This document shows positions 1-7,744 of a DNA stretch of 64,000 nt, piece after piece. The stretch spans positions 202,366 to 266,365 of the forward strand of contig NZ_JAALLN010000007.1 in assembly GCF_011751075.1 (NCBI RefSeq), written 5' to 3'. Under the pieces are notes generated by a model. It searched no databases, had not been told where the DNA came from, and saw only the letters and a list, made by a program, of their open reading frames with translations. Each line of letters opens with the position of its first letter. Within the stretch, counting starts at the first letter, position 1. Source of the stretch: Flavobacterium poyangense. Lineage in GTDB: Bacteria > Bacteroidota > Bacteroidia > Flavobacteriales > Flavobacteriaceae. The position numbers and the translations under genes are program-made.

Positions 1-584
1 TTTATATTATCTATATCCCACGGGTACCCCCAATATCTTTTATGATTTTCAATTATTATGGGATTTACATAAAGTAAGGTAGAGTCTTTTCCTGTCAATA
101 AATTTTGATCGAGAATAGTATAGTCAGCACCATCTTCGGCACCCAATGCCTGAAACATTTCAGGTTCAGGGTCGCTGTCTAAATTAAGGAACCAACGATA
201 GTAAAAATTGTCCGGGTAATACTTTGTTTTTTTAAGTATTTTATACTCTGATGAGACCCAATACTCGTCTTCAATTCCTTCCGTATCGGTTAAGGTTCTG
301 CATATAAAGTCTGTAATCTGATCACCTGTAAAATCAACTAGTTCTACATTTTCAATTTTTTTACCAATGCATTTACTGAGTTCGGTTGTTACGGCTCCTT
401 TTTTAGCTTTTACAGAAAAAATGCCGGGAAATTTATCTGAAGAAGTGGTTGTGTCAGATTTTAAAATTTTGACTTCTTGCTTTGCTATATTTGGGTTTTC
501 AGATTTTACTTTTTGTTTTAAAGAATCTTTACACGAAATCAAAAGCGTCATTAAAACCAAAAAAAGCATAAAATTCTGTTTCAT
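1..584 (-). CDS. Hypothetical lipoprotein, C-terminus outside window
   Basis: Reading leftward from an ATG at 584-582, the frame stays open to the window edge, giving at least 194 residues without a stop. The N-terminus is a short hydrophobic signal ending in a lipobox (LLISC, Cys at residue 18), so an SPII lipoprotein is expected. The body is polar and includes a segment (DSDPEPEMFQALG) typical of proteins that report on a quantity, but I recognise no family. It starts about 65 bp downstream of the end of the polyketide operon and may simply be the next gene on that strand. The start is supported by the signal peptide; function is unknown. Confidence 0.7.
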   Translation of the reverse strand, partial: MKQNFMLFLVLMTLLISCKDSLKQKVKSENPNIAKQEVKILKSDTTTSSDKFPGIFSVKAKKGAVTTELSKCIGKKIENVELVDFTGDQITDFICRTLTDTEGIEDEYWVSSEYKILKKTKYYPDNFYYRWFLNLDSDPEPEMFQALGAEDGADYTILDQNLLTGKDSTLLYVNPIIIENHKRYWGYPWDIDNI

Positions 585-649
585 AAAAAGGTGTATTTAT
601 AGCAATCAAATATACTTTAAAAAAGTACACACTCTCAGTCCGAATCAGA

Positions 650-1153
650 TTAATGAAGAATAGTCACTATTTTTTCGTAATCACCGTGATGGCTAACGGA
701 AACATCTTGTAAGGAATCAAACTTCTTTCTTTTTAAATAGGGGATGCCAAACTCATCTTTGACTATATCCTTATTTTTAATTTCGATTATACGCGCCAAA
801 TTGCGTACAGAAGTAGCCGCAATTGTATGAATGTTATGCTCCAGTATAGTAGTTTTTGTTGGGAAAACAGCATTCATACACAAAACCTGACCCAAAAAGC
901 AATTGCCGTTTTGGCTTATTATTTTGCATAGTAATTTCAGGGGGATATATTCCCTTATTTTGGTTTGCCGGTTGTAGATTTTATACGCAGCTTCTTTCAT
1001 ACTCCAAAGTAACCATACCATGATTTCTGGATCAGCGCTATTTGTTATAAGCAACTGTTCATCAGGAGTAAAAATTTTCTCGATAAAACCTTTCCGCAGC
1101 CAATTGCTTTCGATCCGTGATTGTGGTAGGTTTACCACATCATTACCTATCAT
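650..1153 (-). CDS. 4'-phosphopantetheinyl transferase
   Basis: A small (167-residue) Sfp/AcpS-superfamily enzyme that transfers phosphopantetheine from CoA to the serine of a carrier protein. The N-terminal IGNDVVNL carries the conserved acidic Mg-binding position (Asp5), and WSMKEAAYK near residues 50-58 is the family W-x-x-KE-x-x-x-K signature. The length matches single-domain members. It is the last gene of the polyketide operon and overlaps the end of the acyl carrier gene by 11 bp, so it is translationally coupled to its likely substrate. The carrier has an unusual Ser motif, which could explain why the operon keeps its own transferase (inference). Confidence 0.85.
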   Translation of the reverse strand: MIGNDVVNLPQSRIESNWLRKGFIEKIFTPDEQLLITNSADPEIMVWLLWSMKEAAYKIYNRQTKIREYIPLKLLCKIISQNGNCFLGQVLCMNAVFPTKTTILEHNIHTIAATSVRNLARIIEIKNKDIVKDEFGIPYLKRKKFDSLQDVSVSHHGDYEKIVTILH

Positions 1154-1403
1154 CTTCAGCTAGTTTAGTTGCTATAATCTCCACTGTTGCTTTAACATTA
1201 ATCATACGCTCCATATCGGTATTGTCGATGATTAAATTAAAGCTTTCTTCGATATCCAGTATAATATCTACCAAATTAGCTGAATTAATATTGAGATCGT
1301 TGATAAAATCGGTGTTCTCATTAAGTGTCTCGTAGGCATCCGCATTGGTAGTATACGGCTTTACAATCATTTTTAGTTGGGCAATAATTTCTTCTTTGCT
1401 CAT
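1143..1403 (-). CDS. Acyl carrier protein of the type III PKS operon
   Basis: An 86-residue acidic four-helix carrier protein. The phosphopantetheine attachment serine is Ser41 in DLNINSANLVDII. The usual Asp-Ser-Leu is replaced by Asn-Ser-Ala, a departure from housekeeping fatty-acid ACP, while the helix that follows (DIILDIEESF) is typical. It lies 2 bp after the ketosynthase stop and overlaps the phosphopantetheinyl transferase. I infer that it carries the acyl chain between the operon's ketosynthase and dehydratase and delivers it to the type III synthase. It could instead be an aryl or short-chain carrier. Confidence 0.88.
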   Translation of the reverse strand: MSKEEIIAQLKMIVKPYTTNADAYETLNENTDFINDLNINSANLVDIILDIEESFNLIIDNTDMERMINVKATVEIIATKLAEDDR

Positions 1404-1405
1404 GT

Positions 1406-2680
1406 TTAGTTTTTAAATTTTTTAAATAATACACAGGTGTTTACATCTCCAAAGCCAAAGCTGGCTTTTGCAATTATGTCAATATCCTTATAAATCGTTT
1501 TTAAAGGAATTTTGGTCTGATCAATTAGTGCCGTAATTTCGGGGTGGAGGTCATCGCAATTGTTATTGCCAAATATAAAACCTTCATAAAGTTGCAGTAT
1601 GGTTGCTACGCTTTCAACACTACCGGCTGCAGCAAGGCAATGTCCTGTCAGGCTTTTCAAAGAATTTATATAAGGAAAATCAGTACCGTTTAAGTCTAAT
1701 GCTTTAGTCCAGTTCTCAATTTCGAGACTGTCTTTTGTTGTGGCGGTAAGATGTCCGTTTATAGCATCAATCTCCTTAGATTTAATTCCTGCATTTTTTA
1801 GCGCAGCGGTAATACAATGTTGCACTGCGGTGCTGTTTGGCGCTGTCATACTACCGTTACCACATTGTCCACCCGAATTTACACTACCGCCCAGTATTTC
1901 GGCATAAATTGTAGCACCACGCTCCAGAGCACTGTCTAAATCTTCTACTACCAATGCACCGGCACCGCTGGCAGGTACAAATCCTGCCGCCGTACTACTC
2001 ATAGGACGCGATCCCTCTTTTGGATTATCATTGTATTTGGAACTGCAAACCCGCAATGCATCAAAACCACCCCAGATATAGGGGCCACTGTCACTGGTAC
2101 TGCCTACCAACATTCTTTTAGCATGTCCGGCTTTTATACGATCATACGCCATCAATATCGCTTCTGTACCGGTGGCACAGGCTGATGAATTGGTAGTAAC
2201 CTGATTTCCTAATCCAAGTTTACCTCCTAGGTAGGCGCTAATACCGCTGTTCATGGTTTGAGCAATTACTGTGCTTCCAAGTTTTCGGACTTGCAGCTCG
2301 TCTATTTTATAAATGCTTTCGCGAAATTTATCGATACCCGAGGTACCGGCACCAAAAATGGTTCCGCTGTCCCAATCGGGTTCTTCTTTAGTTTCTATTG
2401 GTAGTCCGCTATCTTTCCATGCTTCCATGCCGGCTATAACTCCATATAAAATACCTGTACTGCTAAAACCTCTTAGTTCAAGTTCGGTAAAATACAAGGA
2501 TTTGAGCTCTTCGGTCAGTGGTGGCGTGCCGGCGATCTGACAAGAAAACTGCAATTCCTGTAGCTGTGGATCATGCTGTATGCCTGAAATACCATTTTTT
2601 ACGGCATAGGTAAAAGCGGGAATACCTATCCCGTTTGGAGCAACAACCCCAAGACCCGTTATTACGATTCGTTTACTCAT
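1406..2680 (-). CDS. Beta-ketoacyl-ACP synthase (FabF-like)
   Basis: A 424-residue thiolase-fold condensing enzyme. The nucleophile is Cys168 in NSSACATGTEAI. The first histidine is His310 in NGHLTATTKDSLE, where FabF and PKS KS domains normally read AHGT. The second is His347 in LTGHCLAAAG. The triad is therefore complete, with a divergent first His motif. The gene overlaps the dehydratase by 4 bp (ATGA) and is followed at once by the carrier protein gene. It probably extends or builds a dedicated acyl starter for the type III synthase. The operon has no ketoreductase or enoyl reductase, so these would come from primary metabolism or not be used. Confidence 0.9.
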   Translation of the reverse strand: MSKRIVITGLGVVAPNGIGIPAFTYAVKNGISGIQHDPQLQELQFSCQIAGTPPLTEELKSLYFTELELRGFSSTGILYGVIAGMEAWKDSGLPIETKEEPDWDSGTIFGAGTSGIDKFRESIYKIDELQVRKLGSTVIAQTMNSGISAYLGGKLGLGNQVTTNSSACATGTEAILMAYDRIKAGHAKRMLVGSTSDSGPYIWGGFDALRVCSSKYNDNPKEGSRPMSSTAAGFVPASGAGALVVEDLDSALERGATIYAEILGGSVNSGGQCGNGSMTAPNSTAVQHCITAALKNAGIKSKEIDAINGHLTATTKDSLEIENWTKALDLNGTDFPYINSLKSLTGHCLAAAGSVESVATILQLYEGFIFGNNNCDDLHPEITALIDQTKIPLKTIYKDIDIIAKASFGFGDVNTCVLFKKFKN

Positions 2681-3126
2681 AATTTAGTAGTTATCATGCC
2701 TGCAATTGTGCCTTTACAAACTTCTTGTCCCGCTTCGTTTTTCATCCATACATCGCATCTAAGTTTTCCGAATCTGAAAAATATTTTTTTTGAGATTACC
2801 GTAACTTTTTCGTTGGGATACACCGCTTTCAAAAAATGTATATCAGCTGATGTAAAAGCGATTAAGGTGTTTTTATTATTCGTTTTATTTAAGTCAATTT
2901 CTTGTAAATAGATCCCAAGACAAACCATGCCAATCTGTGCCATTGTCTCCGTTAAGATCACGCCGGGAGTCACAGGATTATTAGTAAAATGCCCCTTATA
3001 AAAATCAAGATCGTCTTTAAACGTATAAGTGCCGGTAACCCCATTTTCATCAGCAGAAAGTAATTCATCTACAAATAGAAAAGGTGAGGAGTACGGCAGT
3101 TGTGCTTTTATATAGTCTAAGTCCAT
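2677..3126 (-). CDS. FabZ-like 3-hydroxyacyl-ACP dehydratase (hotdog fold)
   Basis: A 149-residue hotdog-fold protein. The FabZ signature is clear: YKGHFTNNPVTPGVILTETMAQ spans about residues 43-64, with catalytic His46 and Glu60. The expected reaction is dehydration of 3-hydroxyacyl-ACP to 2-enoyl-ACP. It lies between the type III synthase (17 bp upstream) and the ketosynthase (4-bp overlap), so it belongs to the pathway rather than to housekeeping fatty-acid synthesis. Members in secondary-metabolite operons sometimes act as thioesterases or cyclase-like proteins, so the exact step is uncertain. Confidence 0.85.
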   Translation of the reverse strand: MDLDYIKAQLPYSSPFLFVDELLSADENGVTGTYTFKDDLDFYKGHFTNNPVTPGVILTETMAQIGMVCLGIYLQEIDLNKTNNKNTLIAFTSADIHFLKAVYPNEKVTVISKKIFFRFGKLRCDVWMKNEAGQEVCKGTIAGMITTKL

Positions 3127-3143
3127 GATTTATTTATAATTAA

Positions 3144-4196
3144 TTACCATTGCAATAAAACCCTTTGTGCCGAGAATCCGGGACCAAAGCTCAACATCAA
3201 TCCTTTTTCTCCGGGCCGCGGATTATCATTCATAATGCATTCCAAAACATAAAGTACAGTAGCGCTTGACATATTACCGTATTCTTTAAGAACCTCTTTA
3301 GTAGCTGCTACATTTTTTCCTAATCCAGCAAAAAGGGCTTCGACTGTTTGAATTATTTTTTTGCCCCCGGGATGAAATATCATGTGATCGATAGCTGCAA
3401 TCTCTAAATTATTTTTTTGAAGAAACGGATGAATAATAGCTCCAAAATGTTCTGCAATTGTATCTGGTACTTCAATATCCAATATCATTTGCAGCCCCGT
3501 GTTGGTAAGTTTAAAACCCATCAAGTGTTCTGCTTCGTAAAAATGATACATTTGTTCATCGATTATTTCAGGGCCTGAATCTTCTTCATAAGAGGATAAT
3601 AAACAACAGGCTGCACCATCACCAAAAATAGCCGCACTGACTATATTTGGCATTGAAAAATCAGTATGCTGAAACGTCGCAGTAGGGGATTCCACTGCAA
3701 TTACAGCAGCTCGTTTCCCCGGATTGGCCTGAAGAAAATTTTTGGCGTATATAATACCGGACACTCCCGCGACGCAACCCATTTCGGTTACAGGAAGGCG
3801 TATGATATCTTGTCGTAACTTCATTTTATTAATAAGATACGCATCCAGTGAAGGAATCATAATTCCCGTACAACTTACCGTAATAATATAATCTAAGGAT
3901 TGCGGTTCCCATCCGGCCTTAGCAAGCGCTTTTTCAAGTACTTGCTCACCTAAAATAACAACTTCGCGACTGTAAATAGCATTCTTCTCTTCAAAAGAAG
4001 TCGCCGTAAAAACTTCGAACGGATCCATTATAGAGTAACGTCTGTCTACCGCGGCACTCTCAAATATTTTTTTTACTTTCTTTGCAAAACGCTCTTCCTG
4101 CCCCTCCAGCCAATTGTCAAGAAAGGGGAGTATATCGGCAGTAGCGCGAGAATATTGTGGTAGTTGTTTAACAACCGTACTTATTTTTACACTCAT
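3144..4196 (-). CDS. Type III polyketide synthase (chalcone/stilbene synthase family)
   Basis: A 350-residue homodimer-type condensing enzyme that extends an acyl starter with malonyl-CoA and cyclises the product, typically to a pyrone, resorcinol or phloroglucinol. The Cys-His-Asn triad is visible: Cys141 in EMGCVAG, His275 in FHPGGKK and Asn308 in EYGNMSSATV. The C-terminal GPGFSAQRVLL loop is typical of the family, and the length is normal for bacterial members. It overlaps the upstream methyltransferase by 4 bp. Together with the FAD oxidoreductase this resembles the synthase/methyltransferase/hydroxylase logic of alkylresorcinol-quinone pathways, but the product cannot be read from sequence. 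Confidence 0.93.
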   Translation of the reverse strand: MSVKISTVVKQLPQYSRATADILPFLDNWLEGQEERFAKKVKKIFESAAVDRRYSIMDPFEVFTATSFEEKNAIYSREVVILGEQVLEKALAKAGWEPQSLDYIITVSCTGIMIPSLDAYLINKMKLRQDIIRLPVTEMGCVAGVSGIIYAKNFLQANPGKRAAVIAVESPTATFQHTDFSMPNIVSAAIFGDGAACCLLSSYEEDSGPEIIDEQMYHFYEAEHLMGFKLTNTGLQMILDIEVPDTIAEHFGAIIHPFLQKNNLEIAAIDHMIFHPGGKKIIQTVEALFAGLGKNVAATKEVLKEYGNMSSATVLYVLECIMNDNPRPGEKGLMLSFGPGFSAQRVLLQW

Positions 4197-4906
4197 AGTT
4201 TAGCAATTATCCATTGGTAGCGAAAAGCCCATTTCCAGTTGATGTTGTAATTTCGTAAGTTCAATTTTTTTGAAAAACTTTCGAGTTCCTCTTTTTTAAA
4301 ACCCTTCAGGATAGACGTTAACCCATCTTCTCGTGACATCGTGCCCAGGCGAAAAACACTTGAGATAATTTCAAATAGGCGATAAGCCAGTTTGCTACGA
4401 TGCAAATCATTCACAACAACACCAATTTCAGCATTATCATTAAAAGTTTTGATGAGATATAAAATCTCTTCGTTTGTAAAATGATGCAGCGTAAGCGTGC
4501 ATAAAACAATATCATATTTTAGCTCATTAAATTCTTCGTTGAGAATATTAACACACTCATATTCAATATTGGGATATGTACGAGATAATATTTTGGCATA
4601 GTCTATTGTAAATGTATTGGCATCTATTCCGGTTAACTTAAAATCGATATTATTTTTTAGACCGTAATCAGCAAGTACACGTAACATATCACCATTACCG
4701 CAACCTATATCTGCTATGGTTATCGTTTTATTGGCATCCGCCTTTTTTAATAACAATTTTACGCTATTAAGCGTTAGTTTATTGCCACCTAAAAAGTGAT
4801 TAATTCTTGCAATTGTATCCAGTGCATTGTAAATTTCTTCGCCCTGAAGCGAAAAATCATCCATTATCTCAGTTTCCTGCGTTCTGTATTTTATGTTTAA
4901 ACCCAT
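4193..4906 (-). CDS. SAM-dependent class I methyltransferase
   Basis: A 237-residue methyltransferase. Motif I is IADIGCGNGDMLRVL near residues 58-72; an acidic residue after strand 2 (TGIDANT) and motif IV (DIVLCTLTLHH) follow. It is the second gene of the operon, starting 1 bp before the FAD gene's stop and overlapping the type III synthase by 4 bp. I infer O- or C-methylation of the polyketide ring. The family call is firm and the substrate is unknown. Confidence 0.85.
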   Translation of the reverse strand: MGLNIKYRTQETEIMDDFSLQGEEIYNALDTIARINHFLGGNKLTLNSVKLLLKKADANKTITIADIGCGNGDMLRVLADYGLKNNIDFKLTGIDANTFTIDYAKILSRTYPNIEYECVNILNEEFNELKYDIVLCTLTLHHFTNEEILYLIKTFNDNAEIGVVVNDLHRSKLAYRLFEIISSVFRLGTMSREDGLTSILKGFKKEELESFSKKLNLRNYNINWKWAFRYQWIIAKL

Positions 4907-6034
4907 TTAATCAATTGCTATAGTTTTACCATGTGTTTGTTTTATTACGAACTGAAGTAAACCCGGAAAAGCAGTCGCAACAGTAAATAAAATTGTGCTC
5001 ATTCTTTTATTTTGCAATAAGCAGGCTAAGATTCTGCCTGCGGACATTCTTTTGTCAAAATGCTTTTTCCACTGTTTGATATATGTTTTTTCCAGAATTT
5101 CGCGTGATGGCATTGCCCCTGAGTGATAATCTAAAACCAATTCTGCAGCTATTTTAGCACTATGCACCGCTATCGCCATACCATTACCACAAAGCGGATG
5201 AATTAAACCAGCTGTATCACCAATCATGAGCATGTGGTCTTCTACAAGTTGTTTTTTATCAAATGAGATCTGGCTTATAGTGATTGGTTTTTCAAAAAGT
5301 AAAATGCTATTTTCGAAAATTGATTTTAGGCTTTTATTCTTACAGAGAACATTTTGCTGATAATCACTTATGTTTTTATATTTTTTAAATGTAGCGTAAT
5401 CTGCAAGATAACAAATATTTATAATATTATTCTCTACTTTAGAAACACCGCAATACCCACCTTCAAAATTATGCAATGCTACAAAGTGATCAGGAAAATT
5501 ACCTGAATAATGCGCTTTAACGGCTAACCAAGGCGATTTTTTAGTTATGAAACTCCTTGACAAAACCTGATCGATATTCGAACGTTTACCAAAAGCCCCC
5601 AATACTATTTTTGAAATAAGGGTCAGATTTAGCGTTTTAACCGTAAAAAGATCATTACAATAGCTGACTTCATTAACTGTATCTTTAAAAACAGTACAGC
5701 CATTGGCTACTGCTTTCTGATACAAAAAATAATCCAGTGTGTACCTGCTGATACCAAAACCACCCAAAGGGAGCTTAACTGTTACTGCCGCACCATTACC
5801 GGTAGTAAATTCAAATGTAGTAATAGAGGCGTGGTCCAGTTGTAAAACATCAGCATCCAGAGATTTTAGATAAGGAATAATTTCATTGGAAATATATTCG
5901 CCACAGACTTTATGATGCGGATAATCCGATTTCTCAATTAGAGCTACCTTTAACCCTTTCCTCGATAGGTGCAACGCACTTGTCAAACCTGCAAGACCGC
6001 CACCAATTATTACAACATCTTGATTAACATTCAT
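4907..6034 (-). CDS. FAD-dependent oxidoreductase (geranylgeranyl reductase / aromatic hydroxylase type)
   Basis: A 375-residue flavoprotein and probably the first gene of the operon. The dinucleotide-binding motif VVIIGGGLAGLTSA is at residues 7-20, HKVCGEYIS follows near residue 45, and the second FAD motif is GDTAGLIHPLCGNGMA. I chose the ATG at 6034, which puts the Rossmann strand at the N-terminus. An in-frame ATG at 6082 would add 16 residues, but it begins beside the T-run of a terminator and the added residues resemble no flavoprotein N-terminus. Likely role: hydroxylation or oxidation of the type III polyketide, giving a quinone or quinol. Reduction of a lipid chain is the alternative. 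Confidence 0.83.
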   Translation of the reverse strand: MNVNQDVVIIGGGLAGLTSALHLSRKGLKVALIEKSDYPHHKVCGEYISNEIIPYLKSLDADVLQLDHASITTFEFTTGNGAAVTVKLPLGGFGISRYTLDYFLYQKAVANGCTVFKDTVNEVSYCNDLFTVKTLNLTLISKIVLGAFGKRSNIDQVLSRSFITKKSPWLAVKAHYSGNFPDHFVALHNFEGGYCGVSKVENNIINICYLADYATFKKYKNISDYQQNVLCKNKSLKSIFENSILLFEKPITISQISFDKKQLVEDHMLMIGDTAGLIHPLCGNGMAIAVHSAKIAAELVLDYHSGAMPSREILEKTYIKQWKKHFDKRMSAGRILACLLQNKRMSTILFTVATAFPGLLQFVIKQTHGKTIAID

Positions 6035-6080
6035 ATACAGCAATTTAGTTATAAAATATGGAATGACAATAGTTTCTGAC

Positions 6081-6117
6081 AAAATAAAAAAACCTTCGCG
6101 AATTCGTATCGCGAAGG
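6081..6117 (-). terminator. Intrinsic terminator on the minus strand
   Basis: Perfect 8-bp GC-rich stem CCTTCGCG (6093-6100) and CGCGAAGG (6110-6117) with a 9-nt loop, followed on the minus strand by a T-rich run at 6081-6092. It would end transcripts coming from the metal operon at 6497-12528. It lies only about 50 bp before the start of the FAD gene, leaving very little room for the polyketide operon's promoter. Confidence 0.8.
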
Positions 6118-6139
6118 CTTATCTTATAAAATATTGTAC

Positions 6140-6490
6140 TATTTAATTCAAGTTGTTAGTTGTAAAATGTATACTGTAAAATGTGAAATGTATATTGTAA
6201 AATGTATATTGTAAAATGTATATTGTAAAATGTAAAATGTGAAATGTAAAATGTGAAATGTAAAATGTAATATGCTAATCTGAAAGGGCTAATATTTTAA
6301 TTAACGGATTTTCTTGGCTTTAAGCGAAGCGTTAGAGTTTAAATGTATTGTTACTGGATTTCAGTAATCTGACATAACTATATGTCTGTACAATGTTAGA
6401 TAGTAATCAATTAAACAAAACTTTTCGCATTTCACATTATACATTTCACATATCACATTTCACATTACTATTCAACTAACAACTTGAGTT
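6140..6490. repeat. Intergenic element with inverted arrays of TGTGAAATG-like repeats (copy A)
   Basis: The gene-free stretch 6118-6496 is largely one element. The left end (6163-6272) is an array of degenerate 8-9-mers of the form TGTAAAATG, TGTGAAATG and TGTATATTG. The right end (6425-6467) carries the complement (CATTTCACA, CATTTCACATTA). The outermost sequence is a perfect 15-bp inverted repeat, TCAAGTTGTTAGTTG at 6148-6162 and its complement at 6473-6487. The interior of about 150 bp is unique and noncoding. A related element with the same organisation is at 58120-58415. Its origin is unknown; a non-autonomous mobile element or a recombination-generated palindrome are options. Confidence 0.75.
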
Positions 6491-6496
6491 ACTTAA

Positions 6497-7711
6497 TTAA
6501 TGGCCTTTACTATTTTCGAAGCCTAAAATTGTAATTGCATAAGGTGTAGCTGAAACTTTTATTTTCTTTTCTACCGCCATTGTAACTAAATTTAATTGTA
6601 CAAGTTCTCCCGTAGTCGGGGAGGTGATGTAAGCAAAATTCTCAGTTAATTGCATTTGAGGTTTCAAAGGAGCATCACTGGCGGTTTGTCCAATTACTTT
6701 TCCTTCTTTTTCAACTTGCAAACTCGTTAGGTTGAATAGTTTAAACTCACCTGTATTCAATAATATTCCCAATTTAGTGGCATTATAACTTACTTTGCAT
6801 TGCAAAATATTGGTACTTTGCAAAATTGGTTTAATTGTTCCGTTTACGGCATCAATAGAATAGGCTCCTTTAGCAGCGGTATATCCAATGAATTTTCCTT
6901 TGGCTTTTGTTTCTAAGATAGCCCCGAACCAGGCTGTTCCAAAATCTTCCGGAAGAGCAATTAGTTTTTGTTTTCCCGAACTTTCTACCACAAGTACACC
7001 ACTTACGGAACCAAAAACAGCGTAAGTTCCATCAGTTGCATTTCCATGTATTCCTTTTGTTGCAACAGTAGCGTCAAAAACAGTTTTACCGGTAGCATCA
7101 ATAATTTTTACTTTTTCAGGCAGTGTTCCTGTAACCGAATTGTCTTTTAGGGTAATGGCATAAGTTCCATTAGAAAAACTCGCCATAGCACCGTGGTGTG
7201 CCACTAAGCCTGCATTTATTGCCTTAAATTTAGCACCGGCAGTATTAATTTCAGATTCTTTACCAACCGATAAAGTACCATCGCCATCATTGAAAATTAA
7301 TAATTCTCCAATTTTACTTTTAAAATGGGTTGGTGTAAGTGATTGCCCAACTAATGCTCCAAATTTCGGAATTCCGTCTACATCAACATGATCGCCGTGG
7401 CTTTCAAATCCGCTGTCAAAAGTTTCCACGGTGTTATTTGCTCTATGAACTATTCCCGCATAACGACCGGATTCGGTAGTATAAAGAGCTGATTTTGCAA
7501 ATTTAGCATCAAAAGAACTTGTTGTAGCATCAAGCGGATTCACGAGTGTAATGGCGGTCGTTTTTTCATCAGAAAGCAATATCCTCAGGTATTTGTACTC
7601 CGCGAGAGTTTCTTTAGGTGTTTCAGGCGTAGTGTCGTCATCATTACTACAAGAGAATGTAAGCAGGGATAATGCAAATAGGAAAATCAGTTTAAAATTG
7701 TTGTTTTTCAT
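6497..7711 (-). CDS. AztD-like beta-propeller metallochaperone lipoprotein
   Basis: A 404-residue lipoprotein (lipobox TFSC, Cys21). Hydrophobic strand repeats through the chain suggest a beta-propeller. The conserved histidine motifs match what I recall of the zinc chaperone AztD: a FDSGFESHGDH segment (HGDH at 105-108), HF at 129-130, FNDGDGT at 140-146, AHHG at 171-174 and IHGNATDG at 221-228. In AztD such histidines bind zinc before transfer to an ABC-transporter binding protein. Here the gene ends an operon with a TonB receptor, so it may hand metal from the outer membrane onwards. The family call rests on motif memory; zinc specificity is inferred. Confidence 0.7.
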   Translation of the reverse strand: MKNNNFKLIFLFALSLLTFSCSNDDDTTPETPKETLAEYKYLRILLSDEKTTAITLVNPLDATTSSFDAKFAKSALYTTESGRYAGIVHRANNTVETFDSGFESHGDHVDVDGIPKFGALVGQSLTPTHFKSKIGELLIFNDGDGTLSVGKESEINTAGAKFKAINAGLVAHHGAMASFSNGTYAITLKDNSVTGTLPEKVKIIDATGKTVFDATVATKGIHGNATDGTYAVFGSVSGVLVVESSGKQKLIALPEDFGTAWFGAILETKAKGKFIGYTAAKGAYSIDAVNGTIKPILQSTNILQCKVSYNATKLGILLNTGEFKLFNLTSLQVEKEGKVIGQTASDAPLKPQMQLTENFAYITSPTTGELVQLNLVTMAVEKKIKVSATPYAITILGFENSKGH

Positions 7712-7744
7712 TTTAATAGGTATTTAGATTATAATTAATTGATT

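Noticed and set aside
367..663. Plus-strand frame of 98 codons
   Set aside because: It lies opposite the minus-strand lipoprotein, which has a proper signal and lipobox. The plus-strand translation has no recognisable features.
650..6034. Flexirubin or dialkylresorcinol (DarA/DarB) pathway
   Set aside because: The core enzyme is a type III synthase with Cys-His-Asn. No DarA/DarB pair, ammonia-lyase or large aryl-polyene gene set is present.
6140..6490. Possible CRISPR array
   Set aside because: The repeats are 8-9 bp, degenerate and contiguous, with no spacers of uniform length and no cas genes in the window.
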